DNA from: Bradyrhizobium lablabi
Lineage (GTDB): Bacteria; Pseudomonadota; Alphaproteobacteria; Rhizobiales; Xanthobacteraceae
Reading direction: 5' to 3'
Length of the DNA stretch: 64,000 nucleotides
Assembly (NCBI RefSeq): GCF_018129385.1
Contig: NZ_JAFCLN010000002.1
Coordinates: 1-64,000 of the forward strand
Of the stretch, positions 18,621 to 27,003 are shown piece after piece. The notes under the pieces were generated by a model. That model had not been told where the DNA came from. It worked only from the letters and a program-made list of their open reading frames with translations, and ran no database searches. Both the position numbers and the translations under genes were made by a program. Each line of letters begins with the position of its first letter. The stretch's first letter is position 1.

Positions 18621-18857
18621 CTAGCGGGAAGCACTGCGTTGGTTCGGCGAAGTCACGGTAGCGCCAGCCTGCGCAGGCGCCGGCTCCCAGGGAGCAGGCA
18701 ATATGACCCGGATCTTCGGCGCAGCGCTATCTTCCCTATTCGCCGTCGGCTTGACGGTTGTGTCATCGGCTCGCGCGGGAAGCGACGCCATCGAGAGCAG
18801 GATCGTCACTGCACAGATCAGCTTTGCGTTCGATCGCCACATGACGTGATCTCTCAT
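18621..18857 (-). CDS. Small secreted protein of unknown function
   Basis: 78 residues, or 73 if the ATG at 18842 is used; a GAGAGA element precedes that one. A hydrophobic signal-like segment ends at PARA-DD. The rest is Pro/Ala-rich with no known domain. Its ATG at 18857 overlaps the stop of the upstream small membrane protein as ATGA. Confidence 0.45.
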   Translation of the reverse strand: MRDHVMWRSNAKLICAVTILLSMASLPARADDTTVKPTANREDSAAPKIRVILPAPWEPAPAQAGATVTSPNQRSASR

Positions 18858-19000
18858 AGCGGCATCGCCGCGATACGCAGAGCCGCCTGGGGCTGGTGAC
18901 TGCTCAGTTGCTGCTGCCGCAGAAACTGGGTTGCCATCAAGAGGCCGGTTGCGAACAGGAGAACCACTATCGCACTGGCCAGTTGCAGCGGATGAAACAT
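18854..19000 (-). CDS. Small membrane protein, 48 residues
   Basis: Start at the ATG at 19000 behind a GGGG element. One hydrophobic segment (LQLASAIVVLLFATGLLMA) is followed by a polar, Gln-rich tail. It is coupled by ATGA overlap to the secreted protein downstream. No family recognised. Confidence 0.45.
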   Translation of the reverse strand: MFHPLQLASAIVVLLFATGLLMATQFLRQQQLSSHQPQAALRIAAMPL

Positions 19001-19155
19001 CGATCGCACCCCGTCGGCACCATGTCTCTGCATTTGTTCAGGCGGGCAACTTCGCTCGCGCGCGATCGTTCCAGGGATCGGGAAAAAGTCGCAAGGCGCG
19101 GCCGCGAACCGACCGCGACCTGGATCGTTATCTGGGCAGGTCAGCGAGCAGGACG

Positions 19156-19374
19156 ATGCGGGACTTCGCCAACGCAGCGTTTGCACCGGAAACCATTGCC
19201 GCTATGGAGCAGGCGATGCGTTCGGCCGTGGCAAGCCTTCCTGAGCCGGTCAGCTCGGCGCATGTCGACATCATCGTCGAGTCGATCCTGCGGACGGCGA
19301 AGGAGGGTGAGCGGGACCCGACTGCCCTCGAGCGCCTGGCGCTGTTGGAACTCCAGATCAAGCCGCGGGATTGA
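19156..19374 (+). CDS. Conserved small hypothetical protein
   Basis: 72 residues, helical and acidic (FAPETIAAMEQAMRSAVASL, then VESILRTAKEGERDPTALER). The pattern resembles short hypothetical proteins common in Bradyrhizobium. An AGG element lies 5 bases before the ATG. It is divergent from the small membrane protein gene. No function assigned. Confidence 0.55.
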   Translation: MRDFANAAFAPETIAAMEQAMRSAVASLPEPVSSAHVDIIVESILRTAKEGERDPTALERLALLELQIKPRD

Positions 19375-19795
19375 CAGACGTTGCACGCGGATTGCGCGTC
19401 ACTCGGCCATCAGAGCAGTTCTCGAAGGATTCCGAGGCTGGACAAGATCAGGATGATCAAGGACCAGACCACAGGGCTAGTCAACCAATGCTGCAACGAA
19501 GTCCCCCACTCATCAGCTTCAGCTCTCCGTCATTGGCCGGCACGACTTCGGCACAGCCGACGCGTTGGCGTCGAATGTGTCAGAAGCGTCCGCGTTGTGG
19601 CTGACGGAGGCGGCCGCAGACTTCGCGAAAAAGCGAATCACGGCGCGCATGAGCTAAGGATGCGGCCTCAGCGCACCAAAGCCAATTCAAACGTTGCTCG
19701 CGCAAACTTGAATGCGGAAGCTGCTTGCGCCGAGAGCGATGCGAACCCAATCGGAGATGGAGGTTCGCATCTCCGGTACGTCGCGAAGTGACTCG
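19375..19795. other. Intergenic stretch, no gene seen
   Basis: 421 bases between the 3' end of a small hypothetical gene and the 3' end of the formamidase gene. Frames present here have poor composition and no ribosome binding sites. No terminator or RNA is visible. Confidence 0.45.
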
Positions 19796-20737
19796 CTATC
19801 CGTGCACGACGCTCTTTGCGATCATGCAATGAATGCCCTTGCAGCCATTTACTGTCTGCGTCACGCGCAGGTCGGCGGCGAGGCTACAGAGCGTGTAGGC
19901 ATCCTCGCGCGACAGATTGCGCTTTTCGCCAAGCAGCACGATCATGTCGCGCAGGGCACGGACCACGCATTGGTCGAGATCCGGATCCATCGCCATGGTC
20001 ATGTAGTGGTCAGGCGTTTCCGCGCGGGGATAATTCAGCCGCAGATCCTTGCGCAGCGTCAGGCGGAAGCGGCCCTGGAGCGCCGTCTCGATGGCGGTGA
20101 CGCAGACCTCGCCGTCACCCTGCACGCCATGGCCGTCGCCGCAGGAAAACAGCGCGCCCGGCACGAACACCGGCAGATAAAGCTTGGCGCCGGCGCCGAG
20201 TTCCTTGTTGTCGAGATTGCCGCCCATCGCGCGCGGAATCAGCGATGTGATGCGGCCCCAGGCCGGCGGCGGCGAGGTCCCCATCACGCCGAAGAACGGT
20301 TTTAGCGGCAGGTCCAGGCCCCAGGGCAGGCGGCCGACCATCCGCTCGCGGTCGAGCGGGATGTTGAGAATGCGCGTCTCGTGGAAATCGTCGGGCAGGG
20401 TGCCGGAGAGCGGCTTGATCAGATTGTAACCCCAGTCCTGGCGAAGCTTTACATCGAGGATGTCGACCTCGAGCACGTCGCCGGGCTCGGCGCCTTCGAC
20501 CGCAATCGGCCCGGTGAGGATATGGCCGGGCACCATGCGTTCGCTCTTCGCATGAATGTCGGCAAGCTCGGGCGGAACGAAAAATTTGCTGCGATCCGGC
20601 ACCACGTCCGGCCCGCCGCTGACGGTGTCGACGGTGACTTCATCGCCGCTCTTGACGGTCAGGACGGGTTTCAGCTTGGCCTCGAAAAAACCCCAGTGGC
20701 AGGTTTCCGGGCTGGAATGCAGGTGATGATGAGGCAT
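19796..20737 (-). CDS. Acetamidase/formamidase family protein
   Basis: 313 residues from the ATG at 20737 (MPHHHLHSSPE). An upstream extension lacks family character and overlaps the divergent gene. Family signatures include HWGFFEAKLKPVL, GDEVTVDTVSGGP, GHILTGPIAVEGAEPGDVLE and SCGDGHGVQGDGEV. These enzymes hydrolyse formamide or short amides to ammonia and the acid. No amide transporter is adjacent. Confidence 0.85.
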   Translation of the reverse strand: MPHHHLHSSPETCHWGFFEAKLKPVLTVKSGDEVTVDTVSGGPDVVPDRSKFFVPPELADIHAKSERMVPGHILTGPIAVEGAEPGDVLEVDILDVKLRQDWGYNLIKPLSGTLPDDFHETRILNIPLDRERMVGRLPWGLDLPLKPFFGVMGTSPPPAWGRITSLIPRAMGGNLDNKELGAGAKLYLPVFVPGALFSCGDGHGVQGDGEVCVTAIETALQGRFRLTLRKDLRLNYPRAETPDHYMTMAMDPDLDQCVVRALRDMIVLLGEKRNLSREDAYTLCSLAADLRVTQTVNGCKGIHCMIAKSVVHG

Positions 20738-20769
20738 GAACGGTCTTTTTATTGAGGGACGGGCAGCGT

Positions 20770-21603
20770 ATGACGCTGTACCAGACTTTTGCAGGTGTAT
20801 TCTTGCTTTTCGCGCTTTCCAAGACCGTCGGATACCTGGTGTTGCCGAGCAATTTCCTGATTTGCCTCGGCCTGCTGGGGGCGATCCTCCTGATAACGCG
20901 ATATGCCGGGCTGGGGCGCAAATTGCTGGTCCTTGCGCTCGTGGGTCTCGCAATCTGCGCCTACTCGCCGCTGGCCAACTTCGTGCTCTATCCGTTGGAG
21001 CAACGGTTTCCGAAATGGGATAGCACGCGCGGAGATCCCGACGGCATCATCGTCCTCGGCGGTGCGCTGGATGCCGATCTCTCGGCTGCGCATGGCGTGC
21101 CGGTGATATCAGGTGCGGCCGACCGGATCATCGGGGCTGTGACTCTGGCGCATCGCTATCCCAATGCCCGCCTGATCTATTCCGGCGGCAGCCCGAACCT
21201 CATTTCCAACGACGCCAAGGAGGCCGATTACGCGACCGCGTTGTTCCAGGGCCTAGGCATTCCAAAAACGCGGCTCGTCATGGAGCGCCAGTCCCGCAAC
21301 ACCAGGGAGAACGCCGAATTCTCCAGGCAGCTTGCGATGCCGAAGCCCGGCGAGCGTTGGCTGCTCGTGACATCGGCGTACCACATGCCGCGCTCGATCG
21401 GGCTGTTTCGCAAGGCTGGATTTCCCGTACAGGCCTATCCGGTGGACTGGAGGGTTGGCACGCGAGAGGATCTCTTCAAATATTACGTCGTCGCCAATGA
21501 CGGGTTGCAATTGATCGATATTGGTGTGCGCGAATGGTTCGGGCTGATCGCCTATCGCATCAGCGGCGCCACCGACGTATTGTTTCCGGGACCCGATAAC
21601 TAA
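20770..21603 (+). CDS. YdcF/ElyC-family (DUF218) membrane protein
   Basis: 277 residues from the ATG at 20770. Two N-terminal membrane segments (about residues 5-55) are followed by a DUF218 domain with DGIIVLGGALDADLS, RNTRENAEF and LLVTSAYHMPRSIGLFRKAG. The family includes ElyC and SanA, which affect envelope polysaccharide assembly. The intergenic gap to the divergent formamidase is only 32 bases. Confidence 0.8.
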   Translation: MTLYQTFAGVFLLFALSKTVGYLVLPSNFLICLGLLGAILLITRYAGLGRKLLVLALVGLAICAYSPLANFVLYPLEQRFPKWDSTRGDPDGIIVLGGALDADLSAAHGVPVISGAADRIIGAVTLAHRYPNARLIYSGGSPNLISNDAKEADYATALFQGLGIPKTRLVMERQSRNTRENAEFSRQLAMPKPGERWLLVTSAYHMPRSIGLFRKAGFPVQAYPVDWRVGTREDLFKYYVVANDGLQLIDIGVREWFGLIAYRISGATDVLFPGPDN

Positions 21604-21691
21604 ACAGCCCCAAAAGGGCCGGTCGCATCGCCGAAACAATCAGGCTAGAATCGTCAAAAGCGACAAGCCGACCATCCGGGAGAAAATCGCC

Positions 21692-22477
21692 ATGCAGCAG
21701 CAATCGCCGCCGGAACAGTTCGATCTGGCCGCCATGGTGGCCGATCTGAATAATCTGTTGCGGCTGAAGACCACCGTGATCGGAATGAAGTTGTTCGCGA
21801 CCGTTGAGGAGATGGCGGCGATCCCGAAAATCCGGCGGCCGACGGCAACCCACACCACCGACCAGATCGTCAGCATGGCGTCTCGGCTTGGCTGGACCGT
21901 CGGCATCACCGCCGACGATCTCGTAGGCAGCCAGTGCCGCGCCGTGATTGGCCTCGCGCCACAGGATGAAAAATGGCTGGCGGGCGAATCCTATGTCGGC
22001 GTCTGGCATGGCACGGCGGAGGACGCGCGCAAGCGTCAGGAAGCGCTCGATGTAGTGCCCTTCGGTCAGTACAAGGCGCTCGCGGTGAGCCCGCTGTCGA
22101 GCGGACGGCTGAACCCGCCGGATATCTGCCTCGTCTACGCCACGCCCGGCCAGATGATCATCTTGATCAACGGTCTTCAGTACACTGGCTACAAGAAATT
22201 CGAATGGGGCGTGGTCGGCGAAACCGCATGCGCCGATTCCTGGGGACGGGCGCTTAAAACCGGCGAGCCCAGCCTGTCGCTGCCATGTTTTGCCGAGCGC
22301 CGCTATGGTGGCGTGCCCGATGAGGAGATGCTAATGGCGCTCCAGCCGTCGCACCTTGCCAAGGCGATCGTCGGGATGAAGCAGCTCGCCAGGAACGGCC
22401 TGCGCTATCCGATCGCGCCCTATGGCATCCAGAACGACGTGCGCGCCGGCATGGGCGTGTCCTACGCCAAGAAATAG
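21692..22477 (+). CDS. DUF169 domain protein
   Basis: 261 residues, preceded by a GGGAGA element. Features of DUF169 include the N-terminal LNNLLRLKTTVIGMKL, ALAVSPLSS, ILINGLQYTGYK and CADSWGRALKTGEPSLSLPC, which keeps cysteines. The biochemical role of this family is not established. Confidence 0.75.
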   Translation: MQQQSPPEQFDLAAMVADLNNLLRLKTTVIGMKLFATVEEMAAIPKIRRPTATHTTDQIVSMASRLGWTVGITADDLVGSQCRAVIGLAPQDEKWLAGESYVGVWHGTAEDARKRQEALDVVPFGQYKALAVSPLSSGRLNPPDICLVYATPGQMIILINGLQYTGYKKFEWGVVGETACADSWGRALKTGEPSLSLPCFAERRYGGVPDEEMLMALQPSHLAKAIVGMKQLARNGLRYPIAPYGIQNDVRAGMGVSYAKK

Positions 22478-22487
22478 AAGGGTTATG

Positions 22488-22574
22488 CCGTCATTGCGAG
22501 GAGCGAAGCGACGAAGCAATCCAGCTTTCTTGTTGTGGCCAAGCTGGATTGCTTCGCTCCGCTCGCAATGACGG
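22488..22574. repeat. Palindromic dispersed repeat, family I, copy 1
   Basis: Long imperfect inverted repeat with arms beginning CCGTCATTGCGAG and ending CTCGCAATGACGG and inner arms around AGCAATCCAGC. It starts 10 bases after the DUF169 stop codon. A related copy lies at 26921-27001. It would fold into a strong hairpin in the message and may act at the 3' end of the transcript. Confidence 0.8.
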
Positions 22575-22607
22575 AAAACTAGCAATCGGATCATCAAGGA
22601 ATAAAGT

Positions 22608-23789
22608 ATGGCTTCGTCGAAGTTCGACATCGTTGTCTATGGCGCGACCGGTTTCACCGGCCAGCTCGTCGCTGAATATCTTGCCGAGCACTACAAGGGC
22701 GACGGAAACCTGAAATGGGCGCTGGCCGGGCGCAGCAAGGACAAGCTGGCCTCGGTGCGCGACGCCGTCGGCGCGCCGGCCGATACGCCGCTGATCGTGG
22801 CCGATGCCGGCGACGTCGCGTCGCTGAAAGCAATGGTCGAGCAGACGAGGTCGGTGATTGCGGGGGTCGGCCCGTACCAGCTCTTTGGAAGCGACCTGGT
22901 CGCGCTCTGCGCTGCTACCGGCACCGATTATTTCGACTATTGCGGCGAGCCGATCTGGATGCGGCAAATGATCGATGCGCACGAAGCGAAAGCGAAGGCA
23001 AGCGGTGCGCGCATCGTGTTTTCCTGCGGCTTCGATTCGCTGCCGTTTGAACTTGGCGCATTCTTCGTGCAAGAGGACGCAAAGCGCGCATTCGGCGCGC
23101 CCGCGCCTCGCGTCAAGGGCCGCGTGCGCGACATGAGCGGTACCCTCTCAGGCGGCACGGCTGCGAGCGCGAGGGCGACGTTTGCGGCGGTTGCAAAGGA
23201 TCTCAGCCTGGTCTCGATGGTGCAGGATCCCTTTGTATTGACGCCGGGATTCGACGGTCCGAAACAGCCGCGCGGCAACAAGCCCGTCATGGAAGAGGAC
23301 CTCGGCTCCTGGGCTGCGCCGTTTGTGATGGCGACCATCAACACCCGCAACGTGCACCGCTCCAACATGCTGATGAATTTTGCCTATGGCAAAGACTTCG
23401 TCTACGACGAGATGGTTTTGACGGGCCCTGGTGAGCAGGGCGAAGCCAACGCCAAGAAGGTCGTGGCCGCCGTCAATGCCGCAAGGCTGGGCGCCTCCGG
23501 CGGGCCGAAGCCTGGCGAAGGCCCGTCGAAAGAGGAGCGCGAGAGCGGCCGTTACGATCTGCTTTATGTCGCCATCGCGCCGGATGGTCGTCAGGTCCGC
23601 GCATCCGTGAGGGGTGACCGCGACCCTTATGGCTCGACGGGAAAAATGATCGCCGAATGTGCGATCTGCCTGCTGCGCGATGCGGCCGACGTCGCGCCGG
23701 GCATCTGGACGCCGGGCGCGGCGATGCAGCACAAGCTGATCAAGCGGCTGGAAGAGAACGCCGGAATGAAGTTCTCGGTGGAGCAGTAG
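22608..23789 (+). CDS. Saccharopine dehydrogenase-like reductase
   Basis: 393 residues with an N-terminal Rossmann motif (VVYGATGFTGQLVAEYL), VGPYQLFGSDLVALCA, a GTDYFDYCGE motif and VFSCGFDSLPFELG. These match the saccharopine dehydrogenase-like family that includes mycobacterial trans-acting enoyl reductases. The substrate is unknown and no polyketide genes are adjacent. Confidence 0.8.
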   Translation: MASSKFDIVVYGATGFTGQLVAEYLAEHYKGDGNLKWALAGRSKDKLASVRDAVGAPADTPLIVADAGDVASLKAMVEQTRSVIAGVGPYQLFGSDLVALCAATGTDYFDYCGEPIWMRQMIDAHEAKAKASGARIVFSCGFDSLPFELGAFFVQEDAKRAFGAPAPRVKGRVRDMSGTLSGGTAASARATFAAVAKDLSLVSMVQDPFVLTPGFDGPKQPRGNKPVMEEDLGSWAAPFVMATINTRNVHRSNMLMNFAYGKDFVYDEMVLTGPGEQGEANAKKVVAAVNAARLGASGGPKPGEGPSKEERESGRYDLLYVAIAPDGRQVRASVRGDRDPYGSTGKMIAECAICLLRDAADVAPGIWTPGAAMQHKLIKRLEENAGMKFSVEQ

Positions 23790-23830
23790 GCTGTTCACCT
23801 CGCATCGCTTGCGGGGGAGGGAGCGCGGGC

Positions 23831-25030
23831 TTACGCCGCGCGCCGCGGATCGTAGGCGTACATCCAGTTCATGCCCTTGGCGGTCACCGGCAGCAGCAGC
23901 TTGAGCATGTGATCGCGGAGCCAGGCGCCGGTCGGCGAGAACTCGCGCTTGCTGTTGCCGTTGCGGCGGGCGAGGGCGACGATCTTTTCCGCGCGCGGGC
24001 GCCGCTCGGTCTCGAAGCGCTGAAAAGTCTGGCCGAGTTCGTGACCGTCCTGCATCAGCCGACCGAGCCGCAGCGCATCTTCCAGCGCCAGCGAGGCGCC
24101 TTGCCCCGCATGCGGGCTGGTGGCATGAGCGGCATCGCCGATCAGGAGTGCGCGGCCGCGCGACCAGACCGGCAGCGTTGCGACATCGAGCGTGTCTGAC
24201 ACGACGATGTTTTCCGCCGCGTCGAGGATTTGCGGGATCGGATCGTGCCAGCCGGCGTGGAATAGCCTCAGGTGTTGCTTGATCTCTTGCTGGCTCATGG
24301 CGCGGTAAGTCGCGGCGTCGATGCCGTGCGAGGGCTGTGTCGACCACCACATCACGCCGTCGGCAGGGTCGGAGCTGCAAAAGCCGTAGCCGAAGAAGCC
24401 GCTCCGGCCGAAGGTGGTCTCGACGCAGCGGCCAATCGGCCGATCCGCCAGCACGGCGCGCGGCACAAAACCGCCAAAGCCGATCAGGCCGGTGTCGAAC
24501 GGTCGCGGCCCGTCGGGAAGCACATGCGTCCGCACGGTCGAATGCACGCCGTCGGCGCCGATGATGAAATCGCCTTCGGCCATGGTGCCGTCGGAAAAAT
24601 GCGCAACGACTGGCCGGTCGGCGCGATCCTCGATGGCGACCAGGCGCTTTTCGAAATGAAGGCTGACATTCTCGCACCAGGCCTTGTCGATCAGCACCGT
24701 GTTCAGCGTGGCCCGGCACATGTTGACTGCCGGCTGGCCGAACCGTTCCTGCATGTTGCGGTTGACCGAGCCGAGGCGGGCGCCCGACTGCGAATAGAAA
24801 TCGAAGGATTCCGCGATCGAGCCGCGGCGGATCAATTCATCCGATATCCCGATTTCAGCCAGCACATGCATGCCGTTCGGTGCGATCTGGAGCCCGCCGC
24901 CGATGCCGGTCGACCAGGGCCAGGCCTCGAACACCTCTGCGTCGATGCCCGCTTGTCTCAGGAAGATCGCGGTTGCGGGGCCGGCGATACCGCCGCCGAT
25001 GACGAGGGCCTTGCGGAAATGGCGTGACAT
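23831..25030 (-). CDS. FAD-dependent aromatic-type monooxygenase
   Basis: 399 residues from the ATG at 25030. It has the dinucleotide-binding motif GGGIAGPATA, the DG motif GADGVHSTVR and the FAD GD motif LIGDAAHATSPHAGQGAS, as in class A flavoprotein hydroxylases. It is divergent from a MarR regulator across 83 bases, a typical pairing in which the regulator responds to the substrate of the monooxygenase. Confidence 0.87.
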   Translation of the reverse strand: MSRHFRKALVIGGGIAGPATAIFLRQAGIDAEVFEAWPWSTGIGGGLQIAPNGMHVLAEIGISDELIRRGSIAESFDFYSQSGARLGSVNRNMQERFGQPAVNMCRATLNTVLIDKAWCENVSLHFEKRLVAIEDRADRPVVAHFSDGTMAEGDFIIGADGVHSTVRTHVLPDGPRPFDTGLIGFGGFVPRAVLADRPIGRCVETTFGRSGFFGYGFCSSDPADGVMWWSTQPSHGIDAATYRAMSQQEIKQHLRLFHAGWHDPIPQILDAAENIVVSDTLDVATLPVWSRGRALLIGDAAHATSPHAGQGASLALEDALRLGRLMQDGHELGQTFQRFETERRPRAEKIVALARRNGNSKREFSPTGAWLRDHMLKLLLPVTAKGMNWMYAYDPRRAA

Positions 25031-25072
25031 CGCTTGCTCCCTGGGTCCGGGCGGGGTACGAAAAGGTACAGC

Positions 25073-25114
25073 CACTAATTATCTTAGTGGATAAGATATA
25101 TACGGACTAAGATA
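25073..25114. promoter_or_regulatory. Nested palindromic operator between monooxygenase and marR-type gene
   Basis: Three overlapping perfect inverted repeats: CACTAA-5-TTAGTG (25073-25089), TATCTTA-5-TAAGATA (25080-25098) and TATCTTAGT-17-ACTAAGATA (25080-25114). The last half-site touches the regulator's ATG at 25114. This is a strong candidate MarR binding region. Confidence 0.7.
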
Positions 25115-25635
25115 TGAAGCCGGCTCTGTCAAGGCCAAAGGCGCGGGCTGCGCTGATGCAGGAACTGGAATACGCGGTGCGCAAATCGTCCGCGCTGGGC
25201 GTGCTGTTCGGGCAAACCGTCGCGAACCGGGTCGGCGTGTCGAGTTCCGATCTCGAATGCCTCGATTTTCTCAACATCGAAGGCCGTGTAACGGCGGGAC
25301 GGCTCGCCGAATTGACGGGGCTGACGACTGGGGCGATCACCGGGGTGGTCGACCGGATGGAGAAGGCGGGGCTGGTGCGCCGCGAGCGCGACGAGAGCGA
25401 CCGCCGCAAGGTCTTTATCGCGATCGTGCCGGAAGCTCTCGGCAGGATCGGGCGGTTCTACGAGCCGCTCCAGAAAGCCGTGACGAAGGATTGGGAGGGC
25501 TATACCGATGCCGAACTAAAGCTGCTGCTGCGCTTCATGACGCAGGGCTACAACACCATGCTCGGCGTGCTCGAGGATCTCAAGACCTCGCCGGAGAAGC
25601 CTCAGGGTAGGCCGCGGAAGCCGGCACGGGGCTAG
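25114..25635 (+). CDS. MarR-family transcriptional regulator
   Basis: 173 residues with a winged helix: VTAGRLAELTGLTTGAITGVVDRMEKAGLVRRERDE is the recognition helix and wing region, followed by DRRKVFI. A helical dimerisation tail follows. No ribosome binding site is visible because the start overlaps the operator, so translation may be leaderless. Its 3' end overlaps the convergent O-antigen-ligase-like gene by 56 bases. Confidence 0.88.
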   Translation: MKPALSRPKARAALMQELEYAVRKSSALGVLFGQTVANRVGVSSSDLECLDFLNIEGRVTAGRLAELTGLTTGAITGVVDRMEKAGLVRRERDESDRRKVFIAIVPEALGRIGRFYEPLQKAVTKDWEGYTDAELKLLLRFMTQGYNTMLGVLEDLKTSPEKPQGRPRKPARG

Positions 25636-26869
25636 CCGTCTCGTTCGCCATCCATCGCTGGTTGGCTGCGAACATGCCCCACATCGCGCCCAGCATCAGC
25701 CAGAAATGCCGCCAGTGGTCGGTGTCGATGATAAAGCCCTCGCCGACGGTACCGAGGAAGGCGCAAAAGATCGCCAGATAGGTCCGCTGCCAAGGCACGC
25801 GGACAAAGATGTAGCGAAAGCCCACGATCGAGGTGACGAACACCAGCGCCGGGTAGCAGACCCCGGACAGCCATCCGCCCGACATGAAGGCATTGAGAAA
25901 GGAGTTGTGGGTGTCTTCCGGAAAATACCGGGTGAACTGCAACGGTCCGATGCCGAACGGCAGATCAAGCGCCATCACCGCGCCGAGGATGTGGCGGCCG
26001 AACCGGCCGAACCGGCCTTCATCGTAGCTTTGGTCGAAGCTGGCGCGCTGCTTGAACATCTGCGAGATGGAATCGAATGACAGCAGCACCGCGACCAGCG
26101 CGGCTGCGATGATCGCGGCGACGAGCGCCATCACGATGATGCGCGAGCGCTGTGTCTGCGAGGGACTGGTCAAAACCATCAGCGCCAGCATGACGGCGGC
26201 GGTGACGATCAGCCCGCCCCAGGCCGCACGGGAAAATGCCAGCAGGATGGCGAGCGATAGGATGCCAAGCGCGATCGTGCTGCGCAGGGCTTTCCCGAAC
26301 CGGTCCGAGACCACGCTTTGCAGCACGAACAAGGCCGGCAGGATCAGGAACGCGCTGAGCACGTTCGGGTCCTTGAACGTGCCGCGGGCGCGATCGTACA
26401 GCGTCAGCAGGTCACGGCCGCCGGGCACCAGGTTGAAATAACCGGCGATGCCGGCGAGCGCCGCCACCATGGCGCCGACGATCAGGCCGCGGCGGAGCAT
26501 GTCGAGCCGGGCCTCGGTATCCTCTGAGATCACCATGGCAATGAAGATCACGGTGATCGCCATGTACCAGGAGGTCGCGATCCAGTTGGTGACGCCGGGG
26601 CGATCCAGCACCGCAATGGCGCTGATCGTATAGCCGAGGTTCAGCAGGAACAGCAGCAACAGCAGCGGCAGGAACACCAGCCGCAGCCGCAGGCCGGTGG
26701 CGAAGAAGAACAGCGTGCCGAGCAGGGTCGCGATTTCGTAGGGGCTCGGCTCGACGAAGACGATGGCGCTGGTTGCGCCGACCAGCCACACCAGCGCGCG
26801 CTGTAGCGCAAGCACGCCGGGCGCGGCAACGGGCGCTAATGAACTGCCGGCGGATGCCGCATGGGCCAT
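25580..26869 (-). CDS. O-antigen ligase/polymerase-like membrane protein
   Basis: 429 residues with about 10-12 hydrophobic segments, an RARGTFKDPNVLSAF motif and the conserved FPEDTHNSFLNAFMSGGWLSG region of the Wzy_C/O-antigen ligase family. It probably polymerises or ligates surface polysaccharide at the periplasmic face. It follows the sugar transferase gene in the same orientation. Confidence 0.82.
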   Translation of the reverse strand: MAHAASAGSSLAPVAAPGVLALQRALVWLVGATSAIVFVEPSPYEIATLLGTLFFFATGLRLRLVFLPLLLLLFLLNLGYTISAIAVLDRPGVTNWIATSWYMAITVIFIAMVISEDTEARLDMLRRGLIVGAMVAALAGIAGYFNLVPGGRDLLTLYDRARGTFKDPNVLSAFLILPALFVLQSVVSDRFGKALRSTIALGILSLAILLAFSRAAWGGLIVTAAVMLALMVLTSPSQTQRSRIIVMALVAAIIAAALVAVLLSFDSISQMFKQRASFDQSYDEGRFGRFGRHILGAVMALDLPFGIGPLQFTRYFPEDTHNSFLNAFMSGGWLSGVCYPALVFVTSIVGFRYIFVRVPWQRTYLAIFCAFLGTVGEGFIIDTDHWRHFWLMLGAMWGMFAANQRWMANETASPVPASAAYPEASPARS

Positions 26870-26920
26870 CGGATACTCACGTAACTACACGCAACGCTAC
26901 AAAACACAACTGCTTCTTCC

Positions 26921-27001
26921 CGTCATTGCGAGCAAAGCGAAGCAATCCATACTGCTCGTGCGGCAGTGGATTGCTTCGTCGCTACGCTCCTCGCAATGAC
27001 G
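26921..27001. repeat. Palindromic dispersed repeat, family I, copy 2
   Basis: Inverted repeat with outer arms CGTCATTGCGAG and CTCGCAATGACG and inner arms around AGCAATCCA. It ends 2 bases before the stop codon of the minus-strand sugar transferase, so in the transcript it begins right after that stop. Related to the copy at 22488-22574. Confidence 0.8.
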
Positions 27002-27003
27002 AA

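Noticed and set aside
23148..24719. A 523-residue open frame on the minus strand across two genes
   Set aside because: It overlaps the reductase and monooxygenase genes, which have full family motifs. Its own product is Arg/Ala-rich and shows none.
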